This document shows positions 18,018-26,720 of a stretch of DNA of 64,000 nucleotides, in pieces (within the stretch, counting starts at the first letter, position 1; each line of letters starts with the position of its first letter). This stretch comes from GCA-002050365 sp038235165 (GTDB lineage Bacteria > Acidobacteriota > Blastocatellia > Pyrinomonadales > Pyrinomonadaceae): positions 73,748 to 137,747 of the forward strand of contig JBBSUG010000010.1 in the NCBI GenBank assembly GCA_038235165.1, read 5' to 3'. A program made the position numbers and the translations under genes. The notes under the pieces are model-generated. The model ran no database searches and was not told the DNA's origin. It saw only the letters and a program-made list of their open reading frames with translations.

Positions 18018-18956
18018 TTGATTATTTTTCGAAGCGGCGGCTGGTGCTTCGGAATCGAGCCTGGCTTTTTGCAGTTCACGAACCTTTTTGAAAGCATTTT
18101 TAGCTTCATCACGCCGTCCGCTTTTTTGCAGGGCGAGACCGAGTTGATAGTAGCCTTCAGCGATTTCGGGGCGAAGTTTGACCGCCTCTTCGAGTTGTTC
18201 GATGGCGGATTGATATTTGCCGGTTAGCAGATATGCCCGACCGAGAGCAAAGCGAGTGTCGAACTCGGCGGGAAAATTCTTAACTGCGATTTTCAGCAGC
18301 GGCGCAGCTTTGGCGGCATCGCCGTTCGTCAGGTAAATATCGCCGAGATTGAAAGAAGCACGCTGTTCATTCGGTTCGCGTTTGAGAATTTCCGTAAATT
18401 CGCGCGTCGCCTCTTCATAACGAAACTGTTTCCAGTATAGCGAACCAAGGGCATAGCGATAATTTATCGAATCCGGTGTCGTCTGCAACGCTTTGATATA
18501 AGCATTAACTGCTTCGGCGGTTTTCTTCTGCGCGTCGAGCGCGTCGCCGTACAACGCCCACCAATCGCCGCCCGCATTGCCCAAATCTAGACGGCGTTTC
18601 AGCACCGTTTCCGTTTCGGCAAAGCGTTTTTGCCGCCAAAAGGTCTGCGCCGCCATTTCGAGCAATTTTTCATCCTTCGGCGAATGTGCCAGCAGTTTGG
18701 CGATTTCGCGGCTCGCCTCCGCCGGTTTATCCAGCCCGATAAGCGCAATTGTCAAACCAAGCCGCGCTTTATCGCTGCCGGGTTCAGCGCGTAAAACATC
18801 GGAAAAAGCCGCCGCCGCCCTTTGAAAATCTTCGCTCTGCAAAAGTTGAAACCCCGACTTTATCCCGTCGCCCACACCAATTTGGGAAAACGCCGGAACG
18901 GTCGCCAAAACTATTGCGAAAAAGATAAAATAAATTTTTGCCGCTAAACTTTTCAT
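18015..18956 (-). CDS. Secreted tetratricopeptide-repeat protein
   Basis: A roughly 313-residue protein with a Sec signal peptide (MKSLAAKIYFIFFAIVLATV, then cleavage near PAFSQ). About seven TPR units follow from residue 30 onward, such as SEDFQRAAAAFSDVLRAEP, RYALGSLYWKQFRYEEATRE and AEGYYQLGLALQKSGRRDEA. TPR domains bind other proteins; no catalytic domain is present. ATG 18956 was chosen over the TTG immediately before it. The gene converges on the Oar-type receptor and is divergent from nagA, with a 54-bp gap. Confidence 0.88.
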   Translation of the reverse strand: MKSLAAKIYFIFFAIVLATVPAFSQIGVGDGIKSGFQLLQSEDFQRAAAAFSDVLRAEPGSDKARLGLTIALIGLDKPAEASREIAKLLAHSPKDEKLLEMAAQTFWRQKRFAETETVLKRRLDLGNAGGDWWALYGDALDAQKKTAEAVNAYIKALQTTPDSINYRYALGSLYWKQFRYEEATREFTEILKREPNEQRASFNLGDIYLTNGDAAKAAPLLKIAVKNFPAEFDTRFALGRAYLLTGKYQSAIEQLEEAVKLRPEIAEGYYQLGLALQKSGRRDEAKNAFKKVRELQKARLDSEAPAAASKNNQ

Positions 18957-19010
18957 CAAAAAGTAAATTATATCACCGGAACAAAATCAGAAAGCGATAA
19001 ACTAAATATT

Positions 19011-20171
19011 ATGAGCGAACAAACGATCTTACTGCACAATGCCGAAATAACTTTGCCGTCAGGGGCAATCGAACAAAAAGACATTTTAATCAGCAATGGA
19101 TGCATCACCGAAATCTCGGACACTAAAAATACTGATGCCGAAGTGATTGATTTAAACCGCCTGAAAATTTTCGCCGGTTTTATAGACATTCACAATCACG
19201 GAGCGGTCGGCATTGATGTCAATACTGCGACCGCAGACGATTTGCGAAAAGTTTCAAAGTTTTTGGCGGCGCACGGTGTGACGGCGTGGCTGCCGACTTT
19301 CGTTCCCGATGCGGACGAAAATTATCAAAGAGTCATCGCGGCGATTGACGAAGTGATAGAAACGCAGGATTTAGATGAAAGCGAATTGGCGGCGCGAATT
19401 GTAGGCGTCCATTACGAAGGCGTTTTTGCCAACGAAAAAATGTGCGGCGCACTGCGTCCCCAATTCTTCAAAACTTTCAAAAACGGTGATGAAATCGGAC
19501 ATCTGCCGAAACTAAAAAATGGTGTTCACTTGACGACGCTTGCACCCGAAATCGAAAACGGCATTGCACTTATCAAAGAACTGCGAAAACAAAACTGGAT
19601 CATCTCCATCGGACACACGCGGGCGGATGTGCAAACTTTGGATGCGGCGTTCGATGCCGGGGCGCGGCAAATTACGCATCTTTTCAACGCGATGACCGGC
19701 GTTCATCACCGCGAAATCGGCGTGGCTGGCTGGGCTTTGACCAAGAAAGAAGTGTCGTGCGAAATCATCGCCGACGGCGTTCACGTCGCGCCGCCGATGC
19801 TGGCATTTGCCGCAAACTGTAAAACACCTGAAAAGTTGATGTTGATTTCCGATTCGATTGCGCCGACCGGTTTGGGCGACGGCGTTTACGAAATTTGGAA
19901 TGACAAAATCGCCGTGCGGGACGGCAAAACAAAAAACGAACGCGGCGGCATTGCCGGAAGTGTTATCACGATGCTCGACGCAGTGAAAATGTATCGCTCG
20001 CTCGGTTTTTCCGGCGCGGAAGTTTCCCAAATGGCGAGCGCGAATCAGGCGAAATTATTGGGTATTGGAAAAGATTACGGCTCGATAGAAATCGGCAAAC
20101 GCGCCGATTTAACTGTTTTGGATGATGAAGGAGATGTAAAATTAACCGTGATTGGCGGAAAAATATCGTAG
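19011..20171 (+). CDS. nagA: N-acetylglucosamine-6-phosphate deacetylase
   Basis: A 386-residue amidohydrolase that converts GlcNAc-6-phosphate to glucosamine-6-phosphate and acetate in the cytoplasm. Visible features are the metal-loop HNHG (His61/His63), metal ligand Glu136 in HYEGVF, His202 in SIGHTRAD, His223 in THLFNAMTG, and the catalytic Asp281 in LISDSIAPTG. Family length is normal. It would take the product of MurQ or of the GlcNAc kinase, so it closes the salvage path found in this region. nagB is not present in the window. Convergent with nagZ. Confidence 0.95.
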   Translation: MSEQTILLHNAEITLPSGAIEQKDILISNGCITEISDTKNTDAEVIDLNRLKIFAGFIDIHNHGAVGIDVNTATADDLRKVSKFLAAHGVTAWLPTFVPDADENYQRVIAAIDEVIETQDLDESELAARIVGVHYEGVFANEKMCGALRPQFFKTFKNGDEIGHLPKLKNGVHLTTLAPEIENGIALIKELRKQNWIISIGHTRADVQTLDAAFDAGARQITHLFNAMTGVHHREIGVAGWALTKKEVSCEIIADGVHVAPPMLAFAANCKTPEKLMLISDSIAPTGLGDGVYEIWNDKIAVRDGKTKNERGGIAGSVITMLDAVKMYRSLGFSGAEVSQMASANQAKLLGIGKDYGSIEIGKRADLTVLDDEGDVKLTVIGGKIS

Positions 20172-20231
20172 ACGGCTTGTCCTCACCCGTTTTTTGTAGA
20201 ACCGAAGACGGGCGACCGCAAGGGATCGCTC
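20172..20231. repeat. Short convergent intergenic sequence with GCGACCGCAAGGGATCGC element
   Basis: The 60-bp gap between converging nagA and nagZ contains an imperfect palindrome (GCGACC...GGGATCGC) flanked by CGGGCG and CTCCTAC. It could act as a weak bidirectional terminator or be a small dispersed repeat. Confidence 0.3.
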
Positions 20232-22034
20232 CTACTTTTTGTTTAATGTGATTGGCAATTTTCCTCTAAACGGAATTTCTCCGGCTAATGCTTTTGCCGT
20301 CGCTCTCTGCAAACTCGCCATATCGCCGTAAGCGACAATATAAGTTTTCATTTCGGGAAAGTTGTTGAGCAGATACGGGTTGCCGAAACTCAAACTGATA
20401 ATTTTTTTGTCGCCCTGCAACAGTTCGGTCAAAAATTTCGCACCTGATTCGGGTAATCCCGCCGAATTTTTTGCTCCCGAACGAACGCGCCCGATTAGTG
20501 CCGTCAAAATCACATCGGCTTCCGCCGCTTTTTCCCGTGCTGCACTGATTTCCTCTTCCGTCGAGCGTTCATCTAAAACCGCTGAATCGAATTTATAGCC
20601 GGATTGCCGCAGTGTTCGCTGAAAGGTGTTCGCCGCAAAATTGCGGTCGTCGCCGTTGGTAATGCCGAGAAAGAAGATGCTTTTGTTTTTAGCGAGAGGC
20701 AAAACGCCGTCTTCTTTCTTGACCAAAGTGATCGCGTTTTCGGCGATTTCATTGGACAAAAGACGTGATTGTTCGCCGGAAACAGTTTTGTCAATTTGAT
20801 TCAGCGGCGTGATTTTTTGTTTTTCCAAACCTAGTTCGTATTTCCACGCGAGAATTTTCCGCACCGATTGGTCGAGCCTTTCCTGCGAAATTCTTCCCGA
20901 AGCAACAGCGGACTTCAATCCTTTTACCGTCAAATCAACATCCGCCGGTTTTTCTAAAATGTCCGCGCCCGCCAGAACAGCGCGAACGGCAGCTTCGTCC
21001 TGATTAAAATAAATCGTCAAACCGCTCATACTCATCGCGTCGGTGACGATTAGACCCTGAAAATTCATTTGTTTACGCAGAATTTCAGTTTGCACGACCG
21101 GCGACAGAGTGGCGGGCATTGTCGCCGATTCTTTGACAATTTCCGCACCTTCTTCAGCATCGCCTTGTATATAGTTTTTGAGCGGTTTGATCTCCGTCGG
21201 ATCAATCTGCGGCAGCGCGATGTGCGCGACCATTATCGAAGCGACACCGGCTTTAATTGCCTGCTCGAACGGCGGCAGTTCGACTCGATTCAGTCGCTCC
21301 CTCGGTAGGTTGATAATCGGCAAACCGCGATGCGAATCAACTGCCGTGTCGCCGTGTCCGGGAAAATGTTTGGCGGTCGCAATCACATTTTGACTTTGCA
21401 GACCTTCGATAAAAGCCGCGCCGAAACGCCCAACTTCCGCCGGGTTTTCGCCGTAACTGCGAACATTGATCACCGGATTGTCAGCGTTATTGTTGACATC
21501 GAGAACCGGCGCATAAACTTGCAAAATTCCCAAAGCGCGGGCTTCGCGTCCCGTAATTTCACCGACGCGACGCGCGTATTCGGGATTTCCCGTCGCCGCC
21601 ACCGCCATATTCCAGGGAAAATTTTCCGCGTCGCCGAACCGCATTCCCACGCCGGTTTCCGCATCAATCGCAATCAGCAGCGGAATTTTCGCGGCTTCCT
21701 GCATTCGGTTGACGAGAAAAACCGATTCGTAAATCGGTGCGCCGAACAGGACGATGCCGCCGATTTTGTTGTCAACAATTTGTCGTTTTAATTCCTTAAA
21801 TTCATAACTATCCTGATTCAAATAACGCGCGTTAATGCCGATGTGAACCAATTGTCCGACTTTTTCATCGGACGACATTTTTTTCAGTTGTTTGTCCGCC
21901 CATTTAAAAGCTTTTGCCGACGGACCGAACTTCGAGTTTTGCGCGGAAACCGGGAGATTGAAAGACAGATTGAGCAGACACAGCAAGAATATAAAGACGG
22001 TAATTTTTTTCATCGGAAGTTTTAATCGAGCCAT
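20232..22034 (-). CDS. nagZ: Secreted beta-N-acetylhexosaminidase, GH3 NagZ type
   Basis: About 600 residues. A Sec signal peptide (KKITVFIFLLCLLNLSF, ending PVSAQ) precedes a GH3 catalytic domain with the NagZ signature KHFPGHGDTAVDSHRG, whose His acts as acid/base. The nucleophile Asp lies in LIVTDAMSMSG. A C-terminal GH3_C-like domain (ENAITLVKKEDGVLPLAK) follows, as in Bacillus NagZ. It would release GlcNAc from muropeptides or chitin outside the cytoplasm. The start is ATG 22034 or 22013; no ribosome site decides it, and an upstream extension to 22139 is rejected because it displaces the signal peptide. It is downstream of murQ and the symporter on the same strand. Confidence 0.92.
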   Translation of the reverse strand: MARLKLPMKKITVFIFLLCLLNLSFNLPVSAQNSKFGPSAKAFKWADKQLKKMSSDEKVGQLVHIGINARYLNQDSYEFKELKRQIVDNKIGGIVLFGAPIYESVFLVNRMQEAAKIPLLIAIDAETGVGMRFGDAENFPWNMAVAATGNPEYARRVGEITGREARALGILQVYAPVLDVNNNADNPVINVRSYGENPAEVGRFGAAFIEGLQSQNVIATAKHFPGHGDTAVDSHRGLPIINLPRERLNRVELPPFEQAIKAGVASIMVAHIALPQIDPTEIKPLKNYIQGDAEEGAEIVKESATMPATLSPVVQTEILRKQMNFQGLIVTDAMSMSGLTIYFNQDEAAVRAVLAGADILEKPADVDLTVKGLKSAVASGRISQERLDQSVRKILAWKYELGLEKQKITPLNQIDKTVSGEQSRLLSNEIAENAITLVKKEDGVLPLAKNKSIFFLGITNGDDRNFAANTFQRTLRQSGYKFDSAVLDERSTEEEISAAREKAAEADVILTALIGRVRSGAKNSAGLPESGAKFLTELLQGDKKIISLSFGNPYLLNNFPEMKTYIVAYGDMASLQRATAKALAGEIPFRGKLPITLNKK

Positions 22035-22145
22035 AAGCAGTTCGGAACGATGATTACAGAATACATAAATAATTCTGATAAAAAAAGCGGCAAAAGAGTT
22101 GTCGGCGAAATTTCCATCCTGCCAAACTCTTTTTTGCAAATTGAT

Positions 22146-23657
22146 TTAGAGTGTTTCGGTTGGTTTATCTTGAATGAAAAGACTGGCAATCCACGCGACC
22201 AACAGCGTCGTCAAACTGCCGATCACGGCATACCACGGAAAAGCAATTTTCGTGCCGAAATAGATGTAGAGCATCAGCGCAATGCTTGTTCCCATCGCAA
22301 TTAACGCGCAGGTTTGATTGGCTTTTTTGACGAAAGTTCCGACGAGAAAAACGCCGAGAATCGGACCGTTGACGAGTCCGGCGATTGATAATGCTTGATT
22401 CAAAGCCGAACTTCCGGCATCTTTGACGGCGATGGCGACGGCGATTTGCACGATGCCGACGATGACCGTCAAAATGCTGGCTTTTCGCAATAAGTTTTTG
22501 TCGGATTTGTCTTTGGCAAACGGTTTGTATAAGTCGTTGATCGCCGTTGCCGCAATCGAATTTAACGACGAGGAAAGAGCCGCCGCGAAAATCGCCGCGA
22601 CGACCAAACCGCTCAAACCGGACGGCATATGTTTGGTGATAAAATCGGGAAAAACCTGATCGCCGCCCGTGAACGGAAAAGTCGCCGCGAGTTTGGAACC
22701 TTCCGCTCCGACCTGCGTGTATTCGGGCGCATTAAACGGTTGATAATATGCGAAAAGCAGCACACCGATAAACAAAAAACCAATAAATTGTCCGAGAACG
22801 ACCGCGCCGCTCGACAATAAAGCGAGACTTGCCGCCGAAGGTTTTTTGGTGCAGAGATAACGCTGAACGAGATATTGATCGGTGCCGTGCGTGGACATCG
22901 TGAGAAAACAGCCGCCGATCAAACCGCCCCAAAACGTGTATGTTTTCGTGAAATTTAGTGCGAAATCGAAAACCTGAAATTTATTAAATTCGCTGCCGAG
23001 TTCGACGACTCTCGAAAATCCGCCGTCAACCTGATTCAAAATCACGACTGCCGCCGCAATCGCGCCGCCGATGTAAATGCCGAGTTGGACGACTTCGACC
23101 CAAATCACAGCTTCCATCCCGCCAAAAAATGTGAAAACGATCATCACCACGCCGAGCAGAATAATTGACAAAACGATAATCGTCTGCGGATTTGCATCCG
23201 GCACGAACGCGACGTAAACCGCCGCCAACACAATCGCCGTCAACAAAAGGCGAATTCCGTCGGCGATATTTCGCATAATGACGAACAGCGCAGACGCGAG
23301 CATCTTCACTTTTTCGCCGAACCTGTCGCCCAAAAGCTGATAAACCGTCAGCAGTTCGCCTTTGAAATACATCGGAATAAATAGCAGGGAGATGACGACG
23401 CGACCGAGCATATAACCGAAAACGAGCTGTAAAAACTCGAAATTTCCGTTTTTCGCAAACGCGATTCCGGGAACGGAAATAAATGTAATCGTCGAAGTTT
23501 CCGTCGCCACAATCGAAGCCGCAATCGCCCACCAAGGCACGTTTCGGTCGCCGACGAAATAATCTTCAGTCGTTTCCTGTTTGCCCGAATAAAAAATTCC
23601 GAACAAAGTAATGCCAATCAAATAGCCGAAAATGATGATTAGATCTAATGGTTGCAT
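22146..23657 (-). CDS. Sodium:solute symporter (SSS family), candidate amino-sugar transporter
   Basis: A 503-residue inner-membrane protein with about 13 hydrophobic helices. It begins MQPLDLIIIFGYLIGITLFG, and the Na+-binding region SIVATETSTITFISVPG is in helix 1/2. A later family motif is GLSGLVVAAIFAAALSSSLNSIAATA. SSS proteins use Na+ to take up sugars, amino acids or nucleobases. The gene starts 1 nt after the murQ stop, so tight coupling argues for MurNAc or GlcNAc uptake. This is inferred from context only. Confidence 0.9.
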   Translation of the reverse strand: MQPLDLIIIFGYLIGITLFGIFYSGKQETTEDYFVGDRNVPWWAIAASIVATETSTITFISVPGIAFAKNGNFEFLQLVFGYMLGRVVISLLFIPMYFKGELLTVYQLLGDRFGEKVKMLASALFVIMRNIADGIRLLLTAIVLAAVYVAFVPDANPQTIIVLSIILLGVVMIVFTFFGGMEAVIWVEVVQLGIYIGGAIAAAVVILNQVDGGFSRVVELGSEFNKFQVFDFALNFTKTYTFWGGLIGGCFLTMSTHGTDQYLVQRYLCTKKPSAASLALLSSGAVVLGQFIGFLFIGVLLFAYYQPFNAPEYTQVGAEGSKLAATFPFTGGDQVFPDFITKHMPSGLSGLVVAAIFAAALSSSLNSIAATAINDLYKPFAKDKSDKNLLRKASILTVIVGIVQIAVAIAVKDAGSSALNQALSIAGLVNGPILGVFLVGTFVKKANQTCALIAMGTSIALMLYIYFGTKIAFPWYAVIGSLTTLLVAWIASLFIQDKPTETL

Positions 23658-23658
23658 T

Positions 23659-24549
23659 TTATGTAATTGATTCGATGGCTTTCTCTATGACGAAATCATT
23701 TTCAGCCAGAAGTTTGTTCGCGTTTTCAAAATCCAAATCAGTTTTGTGCATCAGAATTGCGGCGCGCAAATCCCAATTTGCTTCAGTTAATAAATTTTGC
23801 GACGAAATTTCATCTAAATCGGTTTCCGACATCAAAATTCGCAAGCTGCGTTCTTTCAATTTGACGTTCGATGACTTTACATTCGTCATCCGGTTGCCTG
23901 TGACATAGCCGAGTTTGATCATCGCCGCCGTCGAAATCATATTCAAAATCATTTTCTGTGCCGTCCCCGCTTTCATCCGCGACGAACCGGCGATAACTTC
24001 CGCACCGACGACCGGGACGATTGCGGTTTGCACCGATTTTGTAATTGCGGACGCAGGAACACAGGTGATGCAGGCAGTAAAACAACTCAAACTTTTCGCA
24101 TATTCGACCGCGCCGATTGTATAAGGTGTTCTACCGGAGGCGGCGATTCCAATGACGGCATCTTTTTCCGTCAAGCTGCGCTTTCTCAAATCTTCCGCGC
24201 CCGCTTTTTCGTCGTCTTCCGAACTTTCCGCCGCTTTGTAAAGCGCGTCGTAACCGCCCGCGATAATTCCTTGAACCAAATCGTAAGAAACACCGAATGT
24301 CGGCGGCAGTTCGCTCGCATCTAAAACGCCGAGTCGTCCGCTCGTCCCGGTGCCGACGTAGAAAAGCCGTCCGCCGTTTTTCAAACGCTCGACGATTTCA
24401 TCAATTGTTTCGGCGATTTCCGGCAAAACTTTTTCAATTGCCGACGCAACGAGTTTATCTTCATCGCTTATAAGGCGAATTGCTTCGAGCGTCGGCAGTT
24501 TATCAATATTCGCGGTTTTCGGGTTTTCCCGTTCGGTTTCGGGCAGCAT
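23659..24549 (-). CDS. murQ: N-acetylmuramic acid 6-phosphate etherase
   Basis: A 296-residue SIS-domain lyase that removes D-lactate from MurNAc-6-phosphate to give GlcNAc-6-phosphate. The sugar-phosphate site is in YVGTGTSGRLGVLDASELPP, with the catalytic Glu80; the second Glu lies in AAESSEDDEKAG. The C-terminal helical domain (LLTEANWDLRAAILMHKTDL) matches the family. It is the first gene of murQ-symporter-nagZ on the minus strand and is divergent from glyA. Its presence is a strong sign that MurNAc is actually catabolised. Confidence 0.96.
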   Translation of the reverse strand: MLPETERENPKTANIDKLPTLEAIRLISDEDKLVASAIEKVLPEIAETIDEIVERLKNGGRLFYVGTGTSGRLGVLDASELPPTFGVSYDLVQGIIAGGYDALYKAAESSEDDEKAGAEDLRKRSLTEKDAVIGIAASGRTPYTIGAVEYAKSLSCFTACITCVPASAITKSVQTAIVPVVGAEVIAGSSRMKAGTAQKMILNMISTAAMIKLGYVTGNRMTNVKSSNVKLKERSLRILMSETDLDEISSQNLLTEANWDLRAAILMHKTDLDFENANKLLAENDFVIEKAIESIT

Positions 24550-24740
24550 TTTTGTTAAGAATGCCTTTGTTTTGGTTATAGGTCAAGAGAAATGGTTCAG
24601 TTTTTTTGATGGAACAATTGCCGGGTAAGTTTACATCGTAATTTCGTTAAAACTTGAAAATGCCAAAAATGAAAAAGATATTGTATAATTACGTTCGAGT
24701 GAGCGGCAGAGTTTAGATTCTAAATTTTAAGAAAACAAAA

Positions 24741-26039
24741 ATGAACAATCTTTTTACAGCAGAGTTAGCGGAAGTTGATCCAATTATAAACAAAGCGATC
24801 AACGATGAAATCAACCGCCAGACGAACGGTTTGGAACTTATCGCTTCGGAAAATTTCGTGTCCGAAGCCGTTTTGCAGGCGATGGGAACGGTTTTTACGA
24901 ACAAATATGCCGAAGGTTATCCGAAGAAACGGTATTACGGCGGGTGTGAGTTTGCCGATGTCGTCGAAGAAACGGCGATTGACCGCGCCAAAGAGATTTT
25001 CGGTGTATCACACGCCAATGTTCAGCCGCATTCGGGAGCGCAGGCGAATATGGCAGTGTTTTTGGCTGCTCTTAATCACGGCGATAAAATTTTGGGGATG
25101 AATTTGTCGCACGGCGGGCATTTGACGCACGGGCATCCGATGAACTTCTCGGGCATCAATTTTGAAGTTTCCGATTACGGTGTTTCAAAAGACACTGAAA
25201 CGATTGATTACGACGAACTGCAAAAAATTGCCGAAGAAAATAAGCCGAAAATGATTATCTGCGGCGCGTCGGCTTACCCGCGCATCATTGATTTTGCGCG
25301 AATCGAAGAAATCGCTAAATCAATCGGCGCAATCGTGATGGCGGACATCGCGCACATTGCCGGTTTGGTTGCAGTCGGACTTCATCCGTCGCCCGTGCCG
25401 CACTGCGAATTTGTTACGACGACGACGCATAAAACTTTACGCGGTCCGCGCGGCGGTTTGATTTTGTGCCGCGAACAGGATGCGAAAGCGATTGACAAAG
25501 CCGTTTTCCCCGGCATTCAGGGCGGACCTTTGATGCACATTATCGCCGCCAAAGCAGTTGCGTTCGGTGAGGCATTGCGCGACGATTTCAGAGGGTATCA
25601 GCAACAGATTCTCGACAACGCACAGGCACTCGCGGCGGAACTCAAAAATCAGGGTTTGCGGCTCGTCTCCGGCGGGACGGACAATCATCTGATTTTGATT
25701 GATGTTTTTGCGGGCGGCACGGGAATTACCGGGAAAGTGGCGGAAAAAGCACTCGACGCGGTGCATATTACGGTCAACAAAAATACGATTCCGTTCGATA
25801 CGAATTCGCCGTTTGTCGCCTCCGGTGTGCGCGTCGGAACGCCCGCGCTGACAACGCGCGGAATGAAGGAAACGGAAATGAAGCAGATCGGTGGTTTGAT
25901 CGCTTCAATCGTCCGCGAACCGGAATCCGAAAGTGTCAGAACACAGGTTAAAAAAGACGTGGCGGAGCTGGCGGCGCAATTTCCGCTTTACGCGCATCGT
26001 CTGCGCGATGAAAAAAGCGAATCAATTTCGGCGAGTTAA
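24741..26039 (+). CDS. glyA: Serine hydroxymethyltransferase
   Basis: A 432-residue PLP enzyme that interconverts serine and glycine with tetrahydrofolate. Visible motifs are NGLELIASENFVS near the N-terminus, the MNLSHGGHLTHG loop, and the PLP Lys231 in TTTTHKTLRGPRGG. Length and order are standard. A TATAAT-like hexamer at 24684-24689 is the best promoter candidate, but a fitting -35 is poor. Followed after 32 bp by the small PLA2-like gene. Confidence 0.97.
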   Translation: MNNLFTAELAEVDPIINKAINDEINRQTNGLELIASENFVSEAVLQAMGTVFTNKYAEGYPKKRYYGGCEFADVVEETAIDRAKEIFGVSHANVQPHSGAQANMAVFLAALNHGDKILGMNLSHGGHLTHGHPMNFSGINFEVSDYGVSKDTETIDYDELQKIAEENKPKMIICGASAYPRIIDFARIEEIAKSIGAIVMADIAHIAGLVAVGLHPSPVPHCEFVTTTTHKTLRGPRGGLILCREQDAKAIDKAVFPGIQGGPLMHIIAAKAVAFGEALRDDFRGYQQQILDNAQALAAELKNQGLRLVSGGTDNHLILIDVFAGGTGITGKVAEKALDAVHITVNKNTIPFDTNSPFVASGVRVGTPALTTRGMKETEMKQIGGLIASIVREPESESVRTQVKKDVAELAAQFPLYAHRLRDEKSESISAS

Positions 26040-26071
26040 AAATTACCGAGTTATGAACTGAAGGAGTGAAC

Positions 26072-26449
26072 GTGAAAAAATTTGTCTTTATTTTGTTTTT
26101 GTCGGGAGTTTTCACAATCGGTGCAGCGGCACAAACGAAACAAAATTCGCCCGTCGCCACAGTTCCCGCTGATTATGTCAGCGACGGCTGTTCGCGTTTT
26201 CCCGACGGCGATTATATTGACTGCTGTTACGAACACGACAAATCTTATTTCGTCGGCGGAAGTTGGAAAACGCGCTGGCGTGCCGATAAGAAATTATACA
26301 AATGTGTGGCGGCGAAAGAAGGCTTCAAACACAAATTGATCGCGCCGGTAATGTGGTCGGGTGTGCGGATTTTCGGCGCACCGTTTTTGCCGACCCCTTT
26401 TCGCTGGGGCTTCGGGAAAATTTCACCACTTAAAACAGGCAGTAAATAG
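26072..26449 (+). CDS. Small secreted phospholipase A2-like protein
   Basis: 125 residues from a GTG start at 26072 with AAGGAG at 26061-26066; the GTG at 26066 overlaps that ribosome site and is less likely. A Sec signal peptide (KKFVFILFLSGVFTIGAAAQ) is followed by DGCSRFPDG and IDCCYEHDKSYFVGGSW. The CCxxHDxxY core (Cys51, Cys52, His55, Asp56) is the catalytic pattern of phospholipase A2 folds, in which His-Asp activates water. The rest of the protein is short and basic, with no classical calcium loop that I can identify. Enzymatic function is inferred. It is probably co-transcribed with glyA by position only. Confidence 0.7.
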   Translation: MKKFVFILFLSGVFTIGAAAQTKQNSPVATVPADYVSDGCSRFPDGDYIDCCYEHDKSYFVGGSWKTRWRADKKLYKCVAAKEGFKHKLIAPVMWSGVRIFGAPFLPTPFRWGFGKISPLKTGSK

Positions 26450-26457
26450 TCGAAAGG

Positions 26458-26533
26458 GGATAAGAGATAAGAGATAAGAAATAAAGTAGAAACCAGAAAG
26501 AATTTTCTACTTTCCACCTTCTACACTTTCGCC
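26458..26533. repeat. Two adjacent intergenic heptamer arrays
   Basis: GATAAGA-type units (about four) at 26458-26487 and TTCTACT/TTCCACC-type units at about 26506-26533 lie between the PLA2-like gene and gyrB. The rest of the 271-bp gap shows no gene. Confidence 0.7.
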
Positions 26534-26720
26534 TTTTCAACGATATTCGCCTGCTCACCGGACTTCGTTGAACACCTCGCCGACTGACAGCGGCAAGTCA
26601 CTGTCAAAAAAGCAAATAAACGCCGCGCGAACGGCTTTTTGCCGACTGTCTAAATTTACAAAAAAGTGGTAAAATAACATCAACTTTTAATAAAAATTTA
26701 ACAATCGAGGAATAACAAAA

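Noticed and set aside
22035..22139. N-terminal extension of NagZ to TTG 22139
   Set aside because: It would put about 40 residues before a clear Sec signal peptide, and it begins right at the symporter stop without a ribosome site.
24654..24689. Sigma-70 promoter for glyA (TTGAAA...TATAAT)
   Set aside because: Spacing is 24 bp, too long; the hexamer 17 bp upstream of TATAAT fits the -35 consensus poorly.
26458..26533. CRISPR-like repeats
   Set aside because: Units are 7 nt without unique spacers; no cas genes are present.
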